From the NCBI RefSeq assembly GCF_035920345.1, contig NZ_CP109149.1, positions 9,610,001 through 9,674,000 of the forward strand: a stretch of 64,000 nucleotides of DNA. The letters run 5' to 3'. This DNA is from Nocardia vinacea. Lineage in GTDB: Bacteria; Actinomycetota; Actinomycetes; Mycobacteriales; Mycobacteriaceae. Positions 36,201-42,951 of the stretch are shown piece by piece. The notes under the pieces are model-generated. The model searched no databases. It was not told the origin of the DNA and was given only the letters and a program-made list of their open reading frames with translations. The position numbers and the translations under genes are program-made. The stretch's first letter is position 1, and every line of letters starts with the position of its first letter.

Positions 36201-37443
36201 GCCCTCGCGATTCGTCTTCCTCGACGAACTGCCCCGCACCCCCAGCGGTAAGCGCGACGACGGCGCTTTGCGTTCGATCGTCGAATCCGCACCGGAATCG
36301 GTTACCGCACAACGGGAACCGGCCGACGAATACGAGCACTCCGCAGTCGAGCTACTTGCCGAATACGCGGGGCTACGTTCCATCGGCCTCGACGACGATT
36401 TCTTCGCCGCGGGCGGCACCTCCATCGGCGCGATGCGCGTGGTGATGGGGTTGTCCCGGCGCTTCGGCGCCGAAATACCGCTGGATTTGTTCATCGGCGC
36501 GCCGACGGCCGCCCAACTCGCGGCGCTGATCCGGTCCGGAAATACTCGGCGCACCTTCGACCCGCTGGTGCCGATCACCGTCGGCGGGCATAAGCCGCCG
36601 TTGTTCCTGGTGCATCCGATCGGCGGAAATGTGCTGTGCTACTTGACGCTTGCCCGCTACCTCGATCCGGATCGCGCGATCTACGGCCTGCAGGCCGCGG
36701 GCGCGGATGCGGGCAGCACACCGGAGAAGACGATCGTCGGGATGGCCGAGTCCTATCTGGCGGCGGTGCGTCGCGTGCATCCGGAGGGGCCCTACCACCT
36801 GGCCGGCTGGTCTTTCGGTGGCAATGTCGCGCTCGAGATGGCGCGGCAACTGCCCGAGCGGGAGGTGGCCAGCGTGACGCTGCTGGACACCATGGCATTG
36901 CGTCAGCAGGCTCGCGAACCCATTGCCGAGGAACAGCTCATTCGCTGGTTCTTCCTCGAATTGCTCTGGTACGCACGCAGAAATAAGGCCGCGCTCGTCG
37001 ATTTCGAACCCGACGTGCACGGATCCGAGGCGCTCTTCGACGCGATGCTCGCCGAGGCGATCAGGTCGGGAATTCTGCCCGCCGACAGTTCACCGCAGGC
37101 GATCCGGCGGCTATACGAGGTGTTCTACGCCAACTACACGGCGTTGCTCGAGTACCAGCTCGAACCCTACGACCGCGATATCACCCTGCTGCGCGCCGAG
37201 GAGGGCCTGCCACCCGGTGTGGATCTCGCGCACCAGGCCGTCGGCAGCATGTTCGACAGCGCGAACAACGGGTGGCAGCAGTATGCGGCCAGGCGCTTCA
37301 CGCTGGTTCCCGTACCCGGCGACCACCTGCACATGATGACCGAACCGCACGTTCGCGAGGTCGCGGTGCAGTTGGACTCGGCGCTCGGGGCGGCCGATCC
37401 GGATCCGGACCGGGAGCTCGGCGCCGAAATGCTCGACGCCTGA
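30217..37443 (+). CDS. Dimodular non-ribosomal peptide synthetase, C-A(Ser)-T-C-A-T-TE
   Basis: A 2408-aa synthetase. Domains: C1 about 10-430 (HHALADG, catalytic His144); A1 about 470-960 (YTSGSTGVPKG near 613, NLYGPTEATVDV, YRTGDLA, NGKTDRK); T1 Ser1016 in GGDSI; C2 about 1085-1510 (HHAILDG, His1222); A2 about 1535-2030 (FTSGSTGEPKG, NQYGPTES, SGKRDD); T2 Ser2069 in GGTSI; thioesterase about 2125-2400 (GWSFGG Ser2199, Asp2224, His2370). The A1 code reads DVWHFSLVDK, the known serine code. A2 reads DVQFASQVAK, not recognised. An N-terminal C domain implies an acyl starter or an upstream donor. GTG 30217 has GGAG 5 nt before it; GTG 30211 is an alternative. Confidence 0.93.
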   Translation: MTSETSTNPERPIEAWPVSAYQRDVLGLAFRLAPEPVAQQTYSLRMDEPLDIERLQACWQRALMSDEALRLRFAFENGEFRQWISNEIPPVEVVDLTGAPDPEAATQEWLWREVGAPERPDRPARLAAVVDRPDRFFLFMSFHHALADGYGMNPVIATLDTSYKMKDVPLEQLAVPEPANEHTDRSVATYRRIIEDDEAYRTSEQYTADRDGLLAALDGVEPALFPHRTSSPRIARGHYNTMISGKHLDRVRATGVTVFAYLTAAVATYLASIHRTDQVVIGVPMLNRHSAETYRTQGHRANAVPLPVRVDRDVPLARIAEQVTQQIRKLKKHQRFPYGELTRALNPDPAAPPLYDVAFSHTKLPDADYVHELISKWTVHNPGSVTNALTIVTAENGRDGSFSLQLFYDTDIFDASFPIESALRSVGEMVTASLDNPETPVGALPLLSAQASAEVEAFEAGPRIEFPYTTIDRLFTEKAADHPDRVAVVSADSRELTYARLSGLVDGFAARLHELGAAGNECIPVVLPRSTDMLIAVLGILRAGCAYVPLDPDYPAARVETVLADCEARFVVAGSEHAQVYRDLGITRISVADTVPGTVENVSHPHDLSYLIYTSGSTGVPKGVMVEHRSVVNRLTWMQRRYPLFADDVILQKTPVTFDVSVWELFWWAITGAKVALLEVGGERDPRRIAEAIEANAVTVVHFVPSMLAAFVDELEADRTIVPRIAGLRRVFCSGEALPPALVRRFHAAFATVALRPPQLVNLYGPTEATVDVSYFECPQGDLLDLVPIGRPIDNIDLLVLDESGRRMPIGVPGELNIAGVGLARGYRGRPDLTAAAFVDDLTVPGRRRYRTGDLARWLADGTLEYLGRFDDQVKIRGNRITLGEVQNAILGCGGVRAAVVVDEQSETHGLHLVGYFVGDAVTGDEIAEQIALRLPRYMIPTRLLRVDRIPLTPNGKTDRKALVRAAAVSEHPDFVGVPIEPRTPVEAELAQVWRTVLGIDSIGVHDNFFTHGGDSILALSVRTAAERGGLFFDVDAFYEHPTIAELAQIVSDGPDGNRIRIADPLATVPLIDRAALHQVEDAFPASALQLGMLFHSIERTDSVTYKDVFRYRFEMPWDAAQFRAAFDRLVRRQPALRSSFELSKYSVPLQVVHTAIEYEMDIVDVSDLDPVLADQDVEDYTQERRHAQYDLARAPLHAVRVFLQPSEGTLQTVDLVLSFHHAILDGWSVATSVLELLVDYLNKLGLIETDIDGTPHAATVLAEYARSEIAAVHDDSAREFWREALAGAEPTALTALGVHEGADAQDPRAAALVPRRLAERVTAFAARHQVPEKAVYLAAHCLTLRTVTGRADITTGVVSHGRPDRAGAESIAGLFLNTLPMRLDDTATTWRAAVEQIARRDRDAYPHRRYPLRSILADGGPVFETAFNFINYHVFAPILGTDRVTLRDFDVREDTNFQLLVTVAHDPRDGRMWVRVNGDHTLTKDQCETVAVTQLRMLAAIVADPDAAIDRGTGPATARDVGTLVADAAALNPHTIAVQGDESSLTYDELIERSERLARWLNGLGVGPGDRIGILMSRRPELVLLVLALMRMGAACVPLDVSYPRARLNLMIDRARPHRVIADAAYAEIVDSARLVLDTAEVFDPTAESDIDFAVPDYISPDALAYVLFTSGSTGEPKGVAMSHRGLSTLVDWQNRSPSGMNLASTLQLAPLSFDVSFQEIFTTLAAGSTLRVSSADLRADVEELLNTVVDEGIERLFLPYVALQAFAEAVVARRKFPIDLKVLASSGEQLRITDEIRALCKVVPGLLLENQYGPTESHVATVFTLAGSPDDYPALPPIGRPVDGDTVELLDSALRPVTDGVIGEIYLGGRSLARGYQGRAALTAQRFVATHGGGVLYRTGDLGVRLASGDLVCLGRSDSQVKIRGFRVEPAEVELCILGLVEKYPTITEAAVVARGFGGIDGALIAFLVGAAEQTDLTALRHDLRGVLPAHMVPSRFVFLDELPRTPSGKRDDGALRSIVESAPESVTAQREPADEYEHSAVELLAEYAGLRSIGLDDDFFAAGGTSIGAMRVVMGLSRRFGAEIPLDLFIGAPTAAQLAALIRSGNTRRTFDPLVPITVGGHKPPLFLVHPIGGNVLCYLTLARYLDPDRAIYGLQAAGADAGSTPEKTIVGMAESYLAAVRRVHPEGPYHLAGWSFGGNVALEMARQLPEREVASVTLLDTMALRQQAREPIAEEQLIRWFFLELLWYARRNKAALVDFEPDVHGSEALFDAMLAEAIRSGILPADSSPQAIRRLYEVFYANYTALLEYQLEPYDRDITLLRAEEGLPPGVDLAHQAVGSMFDSANNGWQQYAARRFTLVPVPGDHLHMMTEPHVREVAVQLDSALGAADPDPDRELGAEMLDA

Positions 37444-37595
37444 GCGGTGTGGCCCAACCCTGCACACGACGCGTCAACTAGAGTTCCGGGGTGGCCGCAG
37501 CTGTCGGGGGCGGCTCTCCATCGTGTGTGCGGTTGGCCAAAGCCTGAGTCGATTCCAATGTCGGCCAGCGCTTTTCGAGAAGGAGAGTAGTTGCC

Positions 37596-38285
37596 GTGAA
37601 GTTCGGAATGATCGCGTTGTGCTCGGCGGCCGTCGGACTCGTGGGGGCCGGTACTGCCCACGCGACCGGAGATGCCGTGATCGGCGGCAGTTCCGGCCTG
37701 GTCTTCAATAACAACGCCGTGTGCTCGCTGACCACGATCGGCTACGACAGCGACGGGCGCCTCGTCGGGCTGACCGCGGGGCACTGCGCCCCGACCGGCG
37801 CGCGATTCGGCGCCGAGCGTTTCCTGGATGCCGGTGTGATCGGCACGGTCGCATACTCCGATGAGGGCGAAGGCCTCGATTTCGCTGTGCTGCAATTCGA
37901 TCCGGCCAAGGTCACGCCCGTGCGCAATGTCGGGCCGACCATCATCGCCGGATTCGGTGCGGCGCCCGCGGCCGGCGGACCGGTGTGCACGAGCGGGCGC
38001 AGCAGCGGATTCGACTGCGGTGTGGTCTGGGGTTCGCTGGAGGGCACCACCATCAACCAATCCTGTTCCAAGCCGGGCGATTCCGGTGGTCCGGTCACCG
38101 TCGGTGATCGGCTGGTCGGCATGAATCAGGGGCGGCTGACCGGAATCGGTGGCGTCGGATTCAATATTCCATGCATCTTCCCCGCGAATCCCATTCACTC
38201 ACCGGCATTCTTCGCGCCGATCGATCAGATACTTCAGGCCGTCGACGCCACCGGCGGAGTCGGCAGCGGATTCCAGCCCATCTGA
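37596..38285 (+). CDS. Secreted trypsin-like serine protease (S1 family)
   Basis: A 229-aa exported protease. A signal peptide (about residues 1-23, ending AHA) is followed by a chymotrypsin-fold domain with His in LTAGHCAP, Asp in LDFAVLQF and Ser in KPGDSGGPV. Paired Cys residues (VCSLT with GHC, VCTSG with DCGVV) suggest disulfides. It resembles small actinobacterial proteases with a modest activity record. GTG start with AAGGAG upstream. Its last 52 bp overlap the end of the convergent XRE regulator gene. It begins 152 bp after the NRPS gene but shows no evident link to it. Confidence 0.88.
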   Translation: MKFGMIALCSAAVGLVGAGTAHATGDAVIGGSSGLVFNNNAVCSLTTIGYDSDGRLVGLTAGHCAPTGARFGAERFLDAGVIGTVAYSDEGEGLDFAVLQFDPAKVTPVRNVGPTIIAGFGAAPAAGGPVCTSGRSSGFDCGVVWGSLEGTTINQSCSKPGDSGGPVTVGDRLVGMNQGRLTGIGGVGFNIPCIFPANPIHSPAFFAPIDQILQAVDATGGVGSGFQPI

Positions 38286-39109
38286 TCCGTCGACAAGTTG
38301 TGCGCCGCCGCGAGCCCGCGCAGGGCTGCGGTGGTGAATTCGTCGAGCGGGTAGAACAACTCGATCGCGAGTTCGGACAGCGTGACGTCGGCGGGTGCGC
38401 CGAAGGTGGCCATGGTGCTGAACATGCGTAGTTCGCCGAACGGAGTTCGGATGCGCAGCGGCACCTCGAACGGATTGGGTTGTGCCGCATCGTCCTCGGG
38501 TTCAACGATGAAATCCGGTGGTAAGGGATAGGCGGCGACCTCGTCGTAGAGTGTTCGGAGCTCGGCGTCGCCGGTGGCATTGACCTGGCGGGACAGTCGC
38601 TCCAGGAACAACTCTCGCACCTGGGTCAGGTTGACGAGGCGGGCCGCGAGGCCGTCGGGATGCAGCACCAGCCGGTAGACATTCGGTTGCGGCAGCATCA
38701 GCGCTTCGGGGATATCGGCCATGAACAGGCCCATGGCGTTATTGCCGGTGACCACATTCCACAGGCGGTCCACCACCACCGCCGGATAGGGCTCGTGCGC
38801 GGTCAGCATGATGTCCAGTGCGGAGCGGACTGAGGCCAGGCGCGCATCGTCGAGGCTGCTCTCCCGGTAGGCCGGTGCGTAGTCGGCGGCCAGCAGCAGG
38901 GTGTTGCGCTCGCGCAGCGGCACCTCCAGCGCATCGCAGAGCCGCAGAATCATGGCTCGGCTGGGTTTGGCCCGTCCGGTCTCCATATAGGAGATGTGGC
39001 GCGAGGAACTGTCCGCGGCCAGCGCCAGGTCGAGCTGGCTGAGCCTGCGCCGCTGCCGCCAGTCGCGCAGCAGGGTGCCGACCCGCGATTCCGTCTGATT
39101 TACCGCCAC
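38234..39109 (-). CDS. XRE-family regulator with MmyB-like ligand-binding domain
   Basis: A 291-aa regulator. Residues about 8-66 are a helix-turn-helix (LSQLDLALAADSSSRHISYM, ETGRAKPS) and the rest is the MmyB-like, PAS-related domain of this family, often binding fatty-acyl ligands. The neighbouring divergent gene, a small membrane protein 127 bp away, is the probable target, since such regulators usually control an adjacent divergent gene. The GTG start has TAACCT six nt upstream and no ribosome site. Its 3' end overlaps the convergent protease gene by 52 bp. Confidence 0.9.
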   Translation of the reverse strand: MAVNQTESRVGTLLRDWRQRRRLSQLDLALAADSSSRHISYMETGRAKPSRAMILRLCDALEVPLRERNTLLLAADYAPAYRESSLDDARLASVRSALDIMLTAHEPYPAVVVDRLWNVVTGNNAMGLFMADIPEALMLPQPNVYRLVLHPDGLAARLVNLTQVRELFLERLSRQVNATGDAELRTLYDEVAAYPLPPDFIVEPEDDAAQPNPFEVPLRIRTPFGELRMFSTMATFGAPADVTLSELAIELFYPLDEFTTAALRGLAAAHNLSTDQMGWNPLPTPPVASTA

Positions 39110-39115
39110 CTGGGC

Positions 39116-39121
39116 AGGTTA
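39116..39121 (-). promoter_or_regulatory. -10 box of a leaderless promoter for the XRE-family regulator gene
   Basis: TAACCT on the minus strand ends 6 nt before the GTG at 39109. Confidence 0.5.
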
Positions 39122-39236
39122 ATCAGCGCCGCGTGCGCTCGGCCATGACCTCAGAGGTTATTGAGACCTTCACCTCAGGCCCGGCATGGTCGGTTTCGGG
39201 AGCCGATCGGCTGCCGGATCGACAGAGGAGAAGAAG

Positions 39237-39632
39237 ATGAGCACACTCGTCGCGCGCACCGATTACCTGCGTACCGTGCTGCGCTTGGATGGCTGGGGCA
39301 CCGGGGTGTTCGGCGTCGTCATGCTGGCCGGAGCGGCTGCGCTGAGTGGGCCGTTGGGGCTGCCGACCGCCTGGTCCATTCCTTTCGGCGTCGCGATGGT
39401 CGGCGGCGGACTGGCGCTGCTGCTCATTGCCGGATACCCGGACCTTGTGCCGAGCCATGCGGTCGCTGTTATCGGGGTCAATATGGTCTCGGCGCTGGCA
39501 CTGGTGGTGCTGCCGTTCTCGGGTCTGTTCGACTTGACCGGGCTCGGGGTCGCGTTCCTGCTGATCGGCGCGGTGTGGGTTGCGGTGTTCGCGGCGCTGG
39601 AGGTGAGTGGGGTGCGGCGGGCCGGGTTGTGA
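39237..39632 (+). CDS. Small four-helix membrane protein
   Basis: A 131-aa protein with four predicted transmembrane helices (for example FGVVMLAGAAALSGPLGL and VAVIGVNMVSALALVVL). No enzymatic motif is visible. It is preceded by GGAG 6 nt before the ATG. Divergent from the MmyB-type regulator, it is the likely regulated gene; MmyB-family partners are more often short-chain dehydrogenases, so this pairing is unusual. No family was named. Confidence 0.75.
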   Translation: MSTLVARTDYLRTVLRLDGWGTGVFGVVMLAGAAALSGPLGLPTAWSIPFGVAMVGGGLALLLIAGYPDLVPSHAVAVIGVNMVSALALVVLPFSGLFDLTGLGVAFLLIGAVWVAVFAALEVSGVRRAGL

Positions 39633-39700
39633 ACCTCGGTGCCGTCGGATCTCATGACGGACGCGCCCGTCGAGATGTCATCCGGGATGGCGAGCCGGTC

Positions 39701-40207
39701 CTACCCGGACGTCACCGCAATGAACATCTCGTTCTCCAGCCGCGGATCATCCTCTGCGCACCGCTGTTGACCTCCGGTGAAGGCGAAACCTGTTCGCAGG
39801 TACAAGGACTCGGCGTGATGATTGCCTTCGACAACCCAGAGTCGAAGTTCGCCGTGTCCATGTGCCCTGGTCCAGTCGATAGTGGTGGCCAGCAGAAGGT
39901 CCGAGGCTCCGGTGCCGCGTGCGCTCGGATTCACCCAGACCGACACCACGGTCGGCGGACTGTCATCGGTCTTGGTGACGATGCCCGCCGAGCCGACGAC
40001 TCCGCCGTCGCGTTCGGCGACGAACAGCAGCCGTGTACCCATCCACTGCCGCCATTGCGGTTCATCCCACTGCGATGCGACCTCGAATGTCGAAGCGAAC
40101 GTCCCCGGTGGGGATCCCGCTAGTGCGTCGAGCCGAATCTCTCGGGCGACTGTCCATTCGTCCCCGCCCAACTGCCGCACCCTCATCCGGCGATCGTGCA
40201 CCGACAC
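39701..40207 (-). CDS. GNAT-family N-acetyltransferase
   Basis: A 168-aa acetyl-CoA-dependent acyltransferase. The GNAT core is seen in VVSVWVNPSARGTGASDLLLATTIDW (the R/QxxGxG/A loop) and the later ELRLWVVEGNHHAESLYLRTGF. The substrate is unknown. The GTG at 40207 lies 3 bp after the stop of the preceding small gene, so it is part of that transcript; ATG 40186 is an alternative. Confidence 0.87.
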   Translation of the reverse strand: MSVHDRRMRVRQLGGDEWTVAREIRLDALAGSPPGTFASTFEVASQWDEPQWRQWMGTRLLFVAERDGGVVGSAGIVTKTDDSPPTVVSVWVNPSARGTGASDLLLATTIDWTRAHGHGELRLWVVEGNHHAESLYLRTGFAFTGGQQRCAEDDPRLENEMFIAVTSG

Positions 40208-40210
40208 CGC

Positions 40211-40618
40211 TCAGCGCAGTCGGCCGCGACGATTCGTCAGTCGCCCGTCGTGTATGGCCTGGTTGCGCAGCGATTCGATCGTCTCGGTATCCCGTTCGTG
40301 GGCGAGATCCAGCATGGCGAGTCCGGTTTCGCGGATCAGCCCATCCAGGTCGTCGAGCATCGCGGCGATCGCATCGCCGGCCGTCCGCAATTCGGCGGCG
40401 CTCGGATCCGGCCGATCGAAGACCATGCGGAGTTTGTGCAGCCGCAGCCCGGTGTCGAAGAGGCGGCGCACCAGCCGATCGCTGGTATCGGCGAACGCGG
40501 TGGCGGTTCCGGATAGCTCCTTGGTGGGGCCGAATGATCGTCGCGGCCTACGCCACGTGCCTCGGCTGTTGCCCACGCGGGCGCCGGTCCGGGAGCTCGA
40601 CCGCACATCGTCGGGCAT
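40211..40618 (-). CDS. Small helical protein resembling the dimerisation helix of DevS-type kinases
   Basis: A 135-aa protein with an excellent AGGAGG ribosome site. The N-terminal 35 residues are basic and probably disordered. Residues about 40-100 resemble the HisKA_3 dimerisation region of NarL-system kinases (DTSDRLVRRLFDTGLRLHK compared with the usual RDLHDxVIQRLF), but the phosphoacceptor His is replaced by Ser and no ATPase domain follows. It is divergent from the pyridoxamine-oxidase-fold gene and leads a two-gene operon with the acetyltransferase. The kinase relationship is an inference from pattern alone. Confidence 0.6.
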   Translation of the reverse strand: MPDDVRSSSRTGARVGNSRGTWRRPRRSFGPTKELSGTATAFADTSDRLVRRLFDTGLRLHKLRMVFDRPDPSAAELRTAGDAIAAMLDDLDGLIRETGLAMLDLAHERDTETIESLRNQAIHDGRLTNRRGRLR

Positions 40619-40853
40619 CGAAATCCTCCTGAGTCGTTTGATTTGTATTCGGTGGCCACGTTTCGGGACCCCGGAGACGTGGCCGTTCTACTGCGCCCGA
40701 TTTCGGCGGCGACGAACGGCTCCTTCGGAAAACCGATACCTGTTTATCCTTCGTACCGTGTAATTGCTTGGTAGGCAACATGATCACTGCCTGTCCGAAG
40801 CGAGATGATCGATTGGGGGATGCTTCGCGTGACGAACTGGTGGATAATGGGGT

Positions 40854-41273
40854 ATGGCAGTAGACGGTGTCCGGGAGTCACGCGAACTGTCGGTCGATAC
40901 CGCACTGCACCTGCTGGGCACGATCGGGTTCGGGCGTGTCGCGTTCTCGCGCTACGCCTTACCCGCGATTCGCCCGGTCAGCCATGCGTTGGTCGAGGAC
41001 CATCTGGTCATCTACGCCGACGCCGCGACGACCGGTGCGCTCGATCGTCAGGTCGTGGCCTATGAGGTGGACGCGATCGACCACCGGACCTCGCTCGGCT
41101 GGTGCGTGATCGTGACCGGCATCGCCGACACCGTGCGTGACCAACACGAAATCGTGCACTACCAACAGTTCTTGCCCGCTCGCACGGTCGGTTCTGGTGA
41201 TCGAGTGACCAGAATCCTGCCCGACATTGTCACCGGAGTCGAGTACGTAGGGCTGGTAGACGCCGATCGGTAG
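40854..41273 (+). CDS. Pyridoxamine 5'-phosphate oxidase-fold flavoprotein
   Basis: A 139-aa split-barrel protein likely to bind FMN or F420. The N-terminal signature GTIGFGRVAFSRYALPAIRPVSH and later GWCVIVTGIADTV match small family members, several of which are in the dormancy (DosR) regulon of mycobacteria. The exact reaction is unknown. The 235-bp divergent region (40619-40853) shared with the His-less kinase-like gene has no gene. It is convergent with the NUDIX gene, 4 bp apart. Confidence 0.82.
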   Translation: MAVDGVRESRELSVDTALHLLGTIGFGRVAFSRYALPAIRPVSHALVEDHLVIYADAATTGALDRQVVAYEVDAIDHRTSLGWCVIVTGIADTVRDQHEIVHYQQFLPARTVGSGDRVTRILPDIVTGVEYVGLVDADR

Positions 41274-41277
41274 TCGT

Positions 41278-41856
41278 TCAATGGTTCGGAATCCTTTCGG
41301 GGAGTAGCGGTTCGAGTTTCGTGAGGAAGCGCGCGAAATGTGGATCGGCGTCGGTGTGGTCGAAGGTGTCGATATCCCACCAGCGTGCTTCCGCGAATTC
41401 GCCCGGGTCCAAGGTGTATTCGCGGGTGCGGTCGCCGCGGATGACGTACCAGAGGCTGACATCCTGGTGTCCGCTGTGCGTGCCGACCGTCGTCGTGACA
41501 GTGAGGAACAGCGGTTCGGTCCCGATGACGGTGAATTCGGGATCGATGCCCAACTCCTCGGCGGCCTCGCGTCCGGCGGCGGTCAGCGGATGTTCTCCCG
41601 GCGAGATGTGGCCGCCGGTCGGCAGCCACAGACCGGCGAGGAGATGTCGGCCGAGCAGCACGCTGCGGGCTCGCGGGTCGACGAGCACCACATACGAGAC
41701 CAGATGCCGTGGGGGAGTATCGGGTTTGACGCGACGGAACACATCGTCGGTCGAGGCCAGCCAGGCCCTGGTGTCCTCGATATGCTGCCGCTCGAGCGCA
41801 TCGAGTGGCGTGATCGCGTCGACGATATCGGCGACGGTCGCGGTCGCGAGGTTCAT
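41278..41856 (-). CDS. NUDIX hydrolase
   Basis: A 192-aa hydrolase of nucleoside-diphosphate-linked compounds. The Nudix box is complete: GGHISPGEHPLTAAGREAAE followed by ELG. An N-terminal helical region of about 45 residues precedes the fold (RQHIEDTRAWLASTDDVFRR), seen in actinobacterial members. The substrate is unknown. TACAGT eight nt before the ATG suggests a leaderless transcript. Confidence 0.88.
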   Translation of the reverse strand: MNLATATVADIVDAITPLDALERQHIEDTRAWLASTDDVFRRVKPDTPPRHLVSYVVLVDPRARSVLLGRHLLAGLWLPTGGHISPGEHPLTAAGREAAEELGIDPEFTVIGTEPLFLTVTTTVGTHSGHQDVSLWYVIRGDRTREYTLDPGEFAEARWWDIDTFDHTDADPHFARFLTKLEPLLPERIPNH

Positions 41857-41864
41857 GGCAGGTG

Positions 41865-41870
41865 ACTGTA
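41865..41870 (-). promoter_or_regulatory. -10 box of a leaderless promoter for the NUDIX gene
   Basis: TACAGT on the minus strand ends 8 nt before the ATG at 41856. Confidence 0.4.
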
Positions 41871-41892
41871 GCCGCAGGCACCGACAGGTTTA

Positions 41893-42177
41893 CTACTCGA
41901 GGACGACCGGACGCAGCCGGGTGGTGTACACCCCGGCGCGATCGAGCGCATCTGCGGCGGCATCGAGTTCGATCGTGGTCTCCTCGAAGACTTCTCGTGC
42001 CCCGGCAATGCAGTAGGCCGGGGTGGTGAGCGCCCCGATCCCGTCGGTATCGACCAACATTCCCGAGACCTGCAACGAACCGTAGTCGGCATCGAGCTCG
42101 GCCAGCTCCCCGCGCAGTTCCCGCAGCCGATGAAACAGCTGTTGCCGCCGAATCTCCAGTGCCAATGGATCGGTCAT
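41893..42177 (-). CDS. Hypothetical 94-aa protein
   Basis: A 94-aa protein beginning with a charged helix (LEIRRQQLFHRLRELRGEL) and ending in a mixed region (REVFEETTIELDAAADALDR). No family, signal peptide or membrane segment was recognised. The ATG at 42177 has GGGAG just upstream; the frame stays open to 42213. It lies 36 bp upstream of the NUDIX gene on the same strand. The third-codon-position bias looks coding. Confidence 0.5.
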   Translation of the reverse strand: MTDPLALEIRRQQLFHRLRELRGELAELDADYGSLQVSGMLVDTDGIGALTTPAYCIAGAREVFEETTIELDAAADALDRAGVYTTRLRPVVLE

Positions 42178-42270
42178 CGCACGCTCCCACTTCCGACGTG
42201 AATTCCACCGCAATGTACCGCGACCTACGTCGACGGCTCGAACTCCAGCAGTGGTTTCAGGCTGGTGAAC

Positions 42271-42789
42271 TCAGCACAGCCCCGCGAGTTTGTAGAGCAC
42301 CAGCGATCCGGCGACGGCCACATTGAGACTGTGTCCGGTGCCGACCATCGGGATCTCGACGGCCAGATCCAGTAGTTCGAGCCCTTCCGGCGGGATGCCG
42401 GTGGACTCGTGGCCGAGCACGATGACGGTGCGTTTGCGGGCGACGGGTAGATCGGCGAGCCGAATGGATTCGTCGGTGAGTTCTACGCCAACGATCGCCG
42501 CACCCCCGTCCCGCTGACGCTGCAGCCATCGATCGACCCGTCCGTCGATCCAATGCACGCACTGGCGGTGGCGCAGCGTATTGCCGTGGTTGAGCGCATC
42601 GGGCACCCAGGGCCGTCGCGGCACCGCCATGCACGCACCGACCGCATCACATGTGCGAAGCAGCGTGCCGAGATTGACACCGTGCTTGGGCCAAAGCGGC
42701 GCCGCGAGTAGATGATTCCAACAGCCATGCGAACGCGGACGGCGTTGGCGGCGGATTTCGGGTCGGGTGCGCACCCGCGCGGCCGTCAC
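42271..42789 (-). CDS. TrmH/SpoU-family RNA methyltransferase
   Basis: A 172-aa SPOUT methyltransferase, probably 2'-O-methylating tRNA. The conserved blocks are AAPLWPKHGVNLGTLLRTCD (start of the fold), VIVLGHESTGIPPEGLEL (motif 2) and EIPMVGTGHSLNVAVAGSL (motif 3, the trefoil knot). The GTG at 42789 was chosen from the family N-terminus; an Arg-rich longer frame is unsupported. The exact site of modification is unknown. Confidence 0.85.
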   Translation of the reverse strand: MTAARVRTRPEIRRQRRPRSHGCWNHLLAAPLWPKHGVNLGTLLRTCDAVGACMAVPRRPWVPDALNHGNTLRHRQCVHWIDGRVDRWLQRQRDGGAAIVGVELTDESIRLADLPVARKRTVIVLGHESTGIPPEGLELLDLAVEIPMVGTGHSLNVAVAGSLVLYKLAGLC

Positions 42790-42951
42790 CGGCGCGCGGG
42801 AATACCCTTCCCGAGGGAGCGGAAGTCTTGGCAGACAATGAATTCCATCACAATGATGCTTCGCGGCGCATCTAGGCCATCGACGTGGCCGGTCATCCTG
42901 ACGACCGGCCATATCGTCCAAGCATACCGTCGACGCGACGGAGCGCGGGAT

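Noticed and set aside
40662..40669. TTCGGGAC, half of a DosR-like box, in the region divergent from the pyridoxamine-oxidase-fold gene
   Set aside because: Only one half of the palindromic consensus matches, so it could be chance.
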